DNA of 64,000 nucleotides from Phoebastria nigripes (Eukaryota; Chordata; Aves; Procellariiformes; Diomedeidae). The position numbers and the translations under genes were made by a program. Below the pieces are notes generated by a model that saw nothing but the letters and a program-made list of their open reading frames with translations, made no database searches and was not told the origin of the DNA. Positions 59,902-64,000 of the stretch are shown one piece after another (the first letter of the stretch is position 1; the number at the start of each line of letters is the position of its first letter). The stretch covers positions 210,995 to 274,994 of the forward strand of contig JAYKAV010002673.1 of NCBI GenBank assembly GCA_035582835.1. The letters are read 5' to 3'.

Positions 59902-60452
59902 TGTGGTGGATTGACCCTGGCCAGCAATCAAGCAACCACCCGCTGCACACTCACTCCCTGCCCCCAGCAGGGTGGGAGAGAGAGTTGAATGAGCAAAGGC
60001 AAGAAAGAGCTTGTGAATCAAGATAAAAACAGTTTAACAAGTGAAAGAAAGAGGCAGGAAAAAAACCCAAAACAAGTGGTGTAAATGCAATCACTCATCA
60101 CCTCCCACCAGCAGACTGATGCCCATCAAGTCTCTGAGCAGCGGCTGCCCTGGAAAGACTACCCCGCAGTCTTTATTGTTGAGCATGAAGTTTCATGGTA
60201 TGGGATATCCCTCTGGTCAGTTGGGGTCAACTGTCCCTGCTGTGTCCTCTCCCAGCCTCTTGCCCACCCCCAGCCTACTCATTGCGGGGGCAGAGTGAGA
60301 AAAAGAGAAGGCCCTGATGCTGTGCACGCACTGCTCTGCAATAGGTAAAACATCCCTGTGTTATCGACACTGGTTTGGCCACAAATCTAAAACACAGCAC
60401 CATATAAGCTGCTGTGAAGAAAGTTAACTCCATCCCAGCCAGACCCAGTACA
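59902..60452 (-). mobile_element. Solo ERVL-type LTR, minus orientation, TGTACTGGG subfamily
   Basis: Left end TGTGGTGGATTGACCCTGGC and right end ...CAGCCAGACCCAGTACA. The reverse complement matches the LTR at 24,151 over that element's length. I could not find a clear target-site duplication. Confidence 0.87.
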
Positions 60453-61280
60453 GTGGTAAAGACGAGATGTAAGTTAGATGCATGTTTTAACTACAAAATC
60501 ATCTGTCTTGAATAATGGGTGTCTGACATACTAAACACATGACTAGTGCCAGAAGGGAAAAAGAAAAAAAAAAAATTGAATTGTTTTGAACCTTGCATAG
60601 AGAAGACAAGGTACACTCCTGTCCCTGCAGGAATCCCGAATGTCTTATACATCTAATGTTTATCTCATGCTTAAAGCATCATACTGTTCACTGCCTGAGT
60701 ACCTAACAAAACCATAACCACATGTATAATTTCCCTTGAAATTCTGCTGTTATGCTTCTGCATGTTTAAAATCTAAGAGTGCTAAACAGGATACAAACAT
60801 ATTGTCATCAAATCAATTGGTGTTTGAAGTAATGACACAGTGCTAGTCATGTGAAGCAAAGGAAGAATTAAGACTAGTTTATATTAGAGATACATATATT
60901 CTATATAGTATATATGCGTGTAAACACGAGAAAACTTTTAAATACAAATTATCACAGAAAAAGGTTTCTGTTGCTACTTTCTGTTCTTGTACATTTGTGT
61001 CTGGTTTATATCCTATTAATTGGAGTTGATTTCTGCTCTGGTGTGGCCACCATCTCACTTGCCACTAGATGTTGCTGTTGCTGCACTTGTCTGCTGAGAT
61101 GGCACCAGCCATGGTTAAGGAAGAAACATGAAAAAACTCTATGCAGTCATTTGCAGTCACAGCTGAAGTGCCATGTAATTTACACAGGTTAGATATTGGA
61201 GGTCGAGGTAAAATTGGTTAAAGGGTCTCTGCATTCAGCTCTCAATAAATGCAAACTCTTTTTTGTCACACAGCTCTCAG
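60453..61280. other. Intergenic, nothing recognised
   Basis: AT-rich, with short tandem TATA-like runs near 60,890-60,920. No supported gene. Confidence 0.6.
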
Positions 61281-62230
61281 TCAGGAGCCACGCGCAGAAG
61301 AAGGAGCAAACCCTTCACCTTCATGTGCAGTGAGGGCCACGACCTGAACCTGTCCTTCCTTACCATCTTTAACACGAAGCTTACATTTCATTTCTTCTTG
61401 TTACCCAGAGAATAAAAGCATCCTTGCAAATGCAGAGCCAGGTTACATCACTCTGCTGGTGCTGCCAAGCAGGGGACAGGGCCCGGCACGGGGACCCCGG
61501 GGTGCTCGGCCTGTTCCCCCAGTGCCCCACACTGGCCATGGAGAGACCCCGACGACTCACCGCTCTCCCTGGGCACGGGTACTGGTCCCGGTGTGGGTCA
61601 TCGCCTGTCCCGGTGTGGGTCACTGCCTGGCCCTGGCTGCAGCGGCCCGTGGAGACCCTGACGGTGCCCCATGGCAGCTGGCCGCATGAACTGCTGTCTG
61701 CAGACCTTGTGGCCCTCGTGGCCCTCATAGCCCTCGACTCTGTCTCCCCCATGCAGGACCTGTCTTTGCCACCTCCCTGCAGGGGCTGGCGCCTCTAACG
61801 CCATTCCCAAGAACCCTGGGCCTCTGGCGGCCTCCCTGAGGGGCTGCGTCGCCAGGCCCTGCTGCCCCGTCCCCTCCATGGGGTCTGGCTTCCTTCATCG
61901 GCCGCCCTGTGANTGCAGCCACCACTCTGGCAGTTTCTCGGGTCCACTCGGCCAGCAACGCCTCCGGCCAGGGCCCCATCGTCTGCCATAAATGCATGGC
62001 AGTCATTCCTAGGTGGGTTATTGATGCCCAGGGCACTTCAGCAAGGGCATCAAAGCAGTGTGCCATGGAGGCTATGACCACTGCCCATGGTTTGTGGCTG
62101 TAAGCAGCAAAGGCAGGTAATGTGATCTGCTTGGATTCACCACAGAGTCCAGGGTGAAGCCAAGCATAAGACCGACCCCCGCCAAGACCACACTGGTGCA
62201 CTAGTCACTAGAGGGACTCCACTAGTACAG
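61280..62230 (-). other. GC-rich coding-like stretch, unidentified
   Basis: Base composition rises sharply compared with its surroundings, and open frames run on both strands (61,725-62,201 minus is the longest, 158 codons with one N). The minus frame has a plausible protein look around 61,930-62,150 (SHKPWAVVIASMAHCFDAL) but no domain I can name. It may be a decayed copy of a multigene family, and may relate to 45.5-46.2 kb. Not called as a gene. Confidence 0.3.
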
Positions 62231-62651
62231 GTCATTGTCATGGTCTAGCCATGATACCCAACCATTTTTTCCATGGATCTGGTCATACCAGAGTTCCCCT
62301 ACTCTAGCATCAACTCATTTAGTGTAGACACTGGCCCATGTGATACAACTGGAATCTTTTATAAGTATTTCTTCAACTTTCTGTTTACATGTGATGAGCA
62401 GACAGCACACACCATTTGCTCATGTCTTTGGATTCATGTTCTGCACACATCCATGCTTTATGCGTTAGACTTTGTCTCCCATAGTAGTTGAGGTCACGTT
62501 CCTGCATTTAACAGCAGCATGTGAACAGATACAAACCAGAACTTTTTGACTTTTGGACAATTTCTGAGGTCTCTTGAAGCCGAAAATCATCATTGGAGGT
62601 GGAGGCTGTGAAGGAACTATGTTTTACTCCCTGACTCAAATTGATCCCNGT

Positions 62652-63164
62652 TGTGGTGGTTTGACCTTGGCAAGCAGCTAAGCACTACCCAGCTGCTTGC
62701 TCACTTGCCCCCACAGCAGGATGGGGGAGGGAAAATGAAGAGCAAAAGTGAGAAAACTCATGAGTTGAGTTAAAGACAGTTTAGTAAGCTAAGGAAAGAG
62801 GAAGAAAAAAACAAACAAGTGATGCAAAGGCAGTCACTCACCACCTCCCACAAGTAGATTGATTCCCAGCCAGTCTCCAAGCAATGACTAGCTTCCCCAA
62901 ACCACCCACATCTCAGTTTTTATTGCTGAGCATGACATTATGTGTCATGCAATATCCCTTTGGTCAATCCAGGTCAGCTGTCCAGCCTACTTGCTGGGGG
63001 AGCAAAGTGGGAAACAGAGAAGGCCTTGAGGCTGTGCAAACACTGCTAAGAAATAGCTAAAACACTGGTGTGTTACCAACACTGTTTTAGTCACAAAACC
63101 AAAATACAGCACCATACGGGCTGCTATGAAGAAAATTAACCCCATCCCAGACAGACCCAGTAGA
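62652..63164 (-). mobile_element. Solo ERVL-type LTR, minus orientation, TGTACTGGG subfamily
   Basis: Left end TGTGGTGGTTTGACCTTGGC, right end near CAGACAGACCCAGTAGA. Collinear with the LTR at 59,902-60,452 but more diverged and somewhat shorter. Confidence 0.85.
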
Positions 63165-64000
63165 CCAATTTAAAAGAAAATTCCACTGGAATTCGAGGTC
63201 ATGATTTGGTATTGCCAACTAAAGTAAACTTCTGAAAGATCAGTGCTTTGCATCTGAGCAGGAAATGCCTTCTCTACTTTCTTTCATTGCTAATCCATCA
63301 TCATGGGGGGTAGATAAATGCACTTACGGGAACTCACGGTTTTATTCTGAGTATATGATGTCCTTGTAAAATTTCAGGCTCCTGGAGTGATGTGAGTGTC
63401 TAAGAATACCTTTCTTCATTTCAAAATACCTTTTAATCCCCATATTCAAGGGAAAAGTTCTGAAAATGCAGTCTAGGTGCATGCTAACCAAAAACAAACT
63501 AATGCTAAATAAAAGAGAAAAAAAATTTTATTCTTCTAAAGCAAGACTTTTGGTGAATCTGATTAATGACTTTCAAGGTGTGGATTTGGAAACACTTCCT
63601 CTGTGCCTATCTTCCCAGGATGAGATATTTGTATTTATGTAAATGCACTTTTAAGGTAGTCCCATGGTCTTAAAGACTGGACCAAGGCACTCTAATTCTC
63701 TGAGCACCAGGATGCACAACAGGGACCTTCTAGAACTGGTCCTACACATCTGGAGCTTGGGCCTTGTGGGGTGAGCTTACACAAGAAGACTACTGAAGGA
63801 GACACAGAAGATCTCCTGAAGATGGTGGTATAAGTAACAGGGAGGAGACCAACNTCAGGTGTATGACAAGTGACTATCACGGGGTGGTTGAAAGATGGAG
63901 CTGAGCCTGGACGTGGTGCAGTTTGCTTTCCCAGCTCCTTCATGGAAGTAATACATCCTGTCTGCACAGAGATGGCAGAGTGAAAATGAGATAGGGAGTG
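63165..64000. other. Intergenic to window end
   Basis: Nothing recognised. In mammals the gene after ASMT is DHRSX; no exon of it is evident here. Confidence 0.55.

Noticed and set aside
61381..62201. A real GC-rich gene at the right end
   Set aside because: Long frames exist on both strands but none shows a domain, start context or splice sites I can defend; listed only as coding-like.
1..64000. CRISPR arrays, operons or prokaryotic systems
   Set aside because: Introns, CR1, LTR elements and a CpG island show vertebrate nuclear DNA; the repeats are transposon-derived or simple.

Overview
This window is vertebrate nuclear DNA from a bird. The evidence is CR1 LINE fragments with the 8-bp-repeat 3' end typical of birds, avian ERVL-type endogenous retrovirus with many related solo LTRs, and two intact intron-containing genes, AKAP17A and ASMT, on the + strand. 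These two genes are neighbours in the human pseudoautosomal region and, to my knowledge, lie together on an autosome in birds. The species is not resolved. Scattered single N bases look like masked polymorphic sites.

Layout. 1-7,400: a CR1 3' end, a pair of diverged unidentified repeats, then mostly featureless intergenic DNA. 7,460-11,431: a rearranged ERVL provirus with an inverted gag-like fragment, pol on + split by a nested solo LTR with a 5-bp target duplication, integrase, and a 3' LTR. 12,396-13,035: an antisense CR1. 13,420-21,460: a CpG island and AKAP17A (four coding exons, 694 codons; a splicing factor and PKA anchor). 21,461-24,500: AKAP17A 3' flank with an orphan coding-like exon at 23,862 and a truncated LTR. 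33,866-42,050: ASMT (eight coding exons, 346 codons; last step of melatonin synthesis), with promoter-like motifs upstream and a poly(A) signal at 42,409.

Main unusual feature. The ASMT neighbourhood is tandemly duplicated. Copy A (about 24.9-43.0 kb) holds the intact gene. Copy B (about 47.6-58.9 kb) is a shortened, disrupted version that keeps ASMT exon 1 (identical over 72 bp), most of exon 5 and exon 8. It has lost exons 2-4, 6 and 7. A CR1 fragment sits at the exon 2-4 loss and has replaced the splice acceptor of exon 5; an ERVL solo LTR sits in its first intron, and copy A still has the empty site. Similarity between copies is uneven: very high around exons 1, 5 and 8, much lower upstream. 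This suggests gene conversion or more than one duplication event.

43-47.6 kb and 59-64 kb are intergenic, with LTRs, GC-rich coding-like but unrecognised stretches and short tandem repeats. I found no tRNA, rRNA or CRISPR and no further intact gene.
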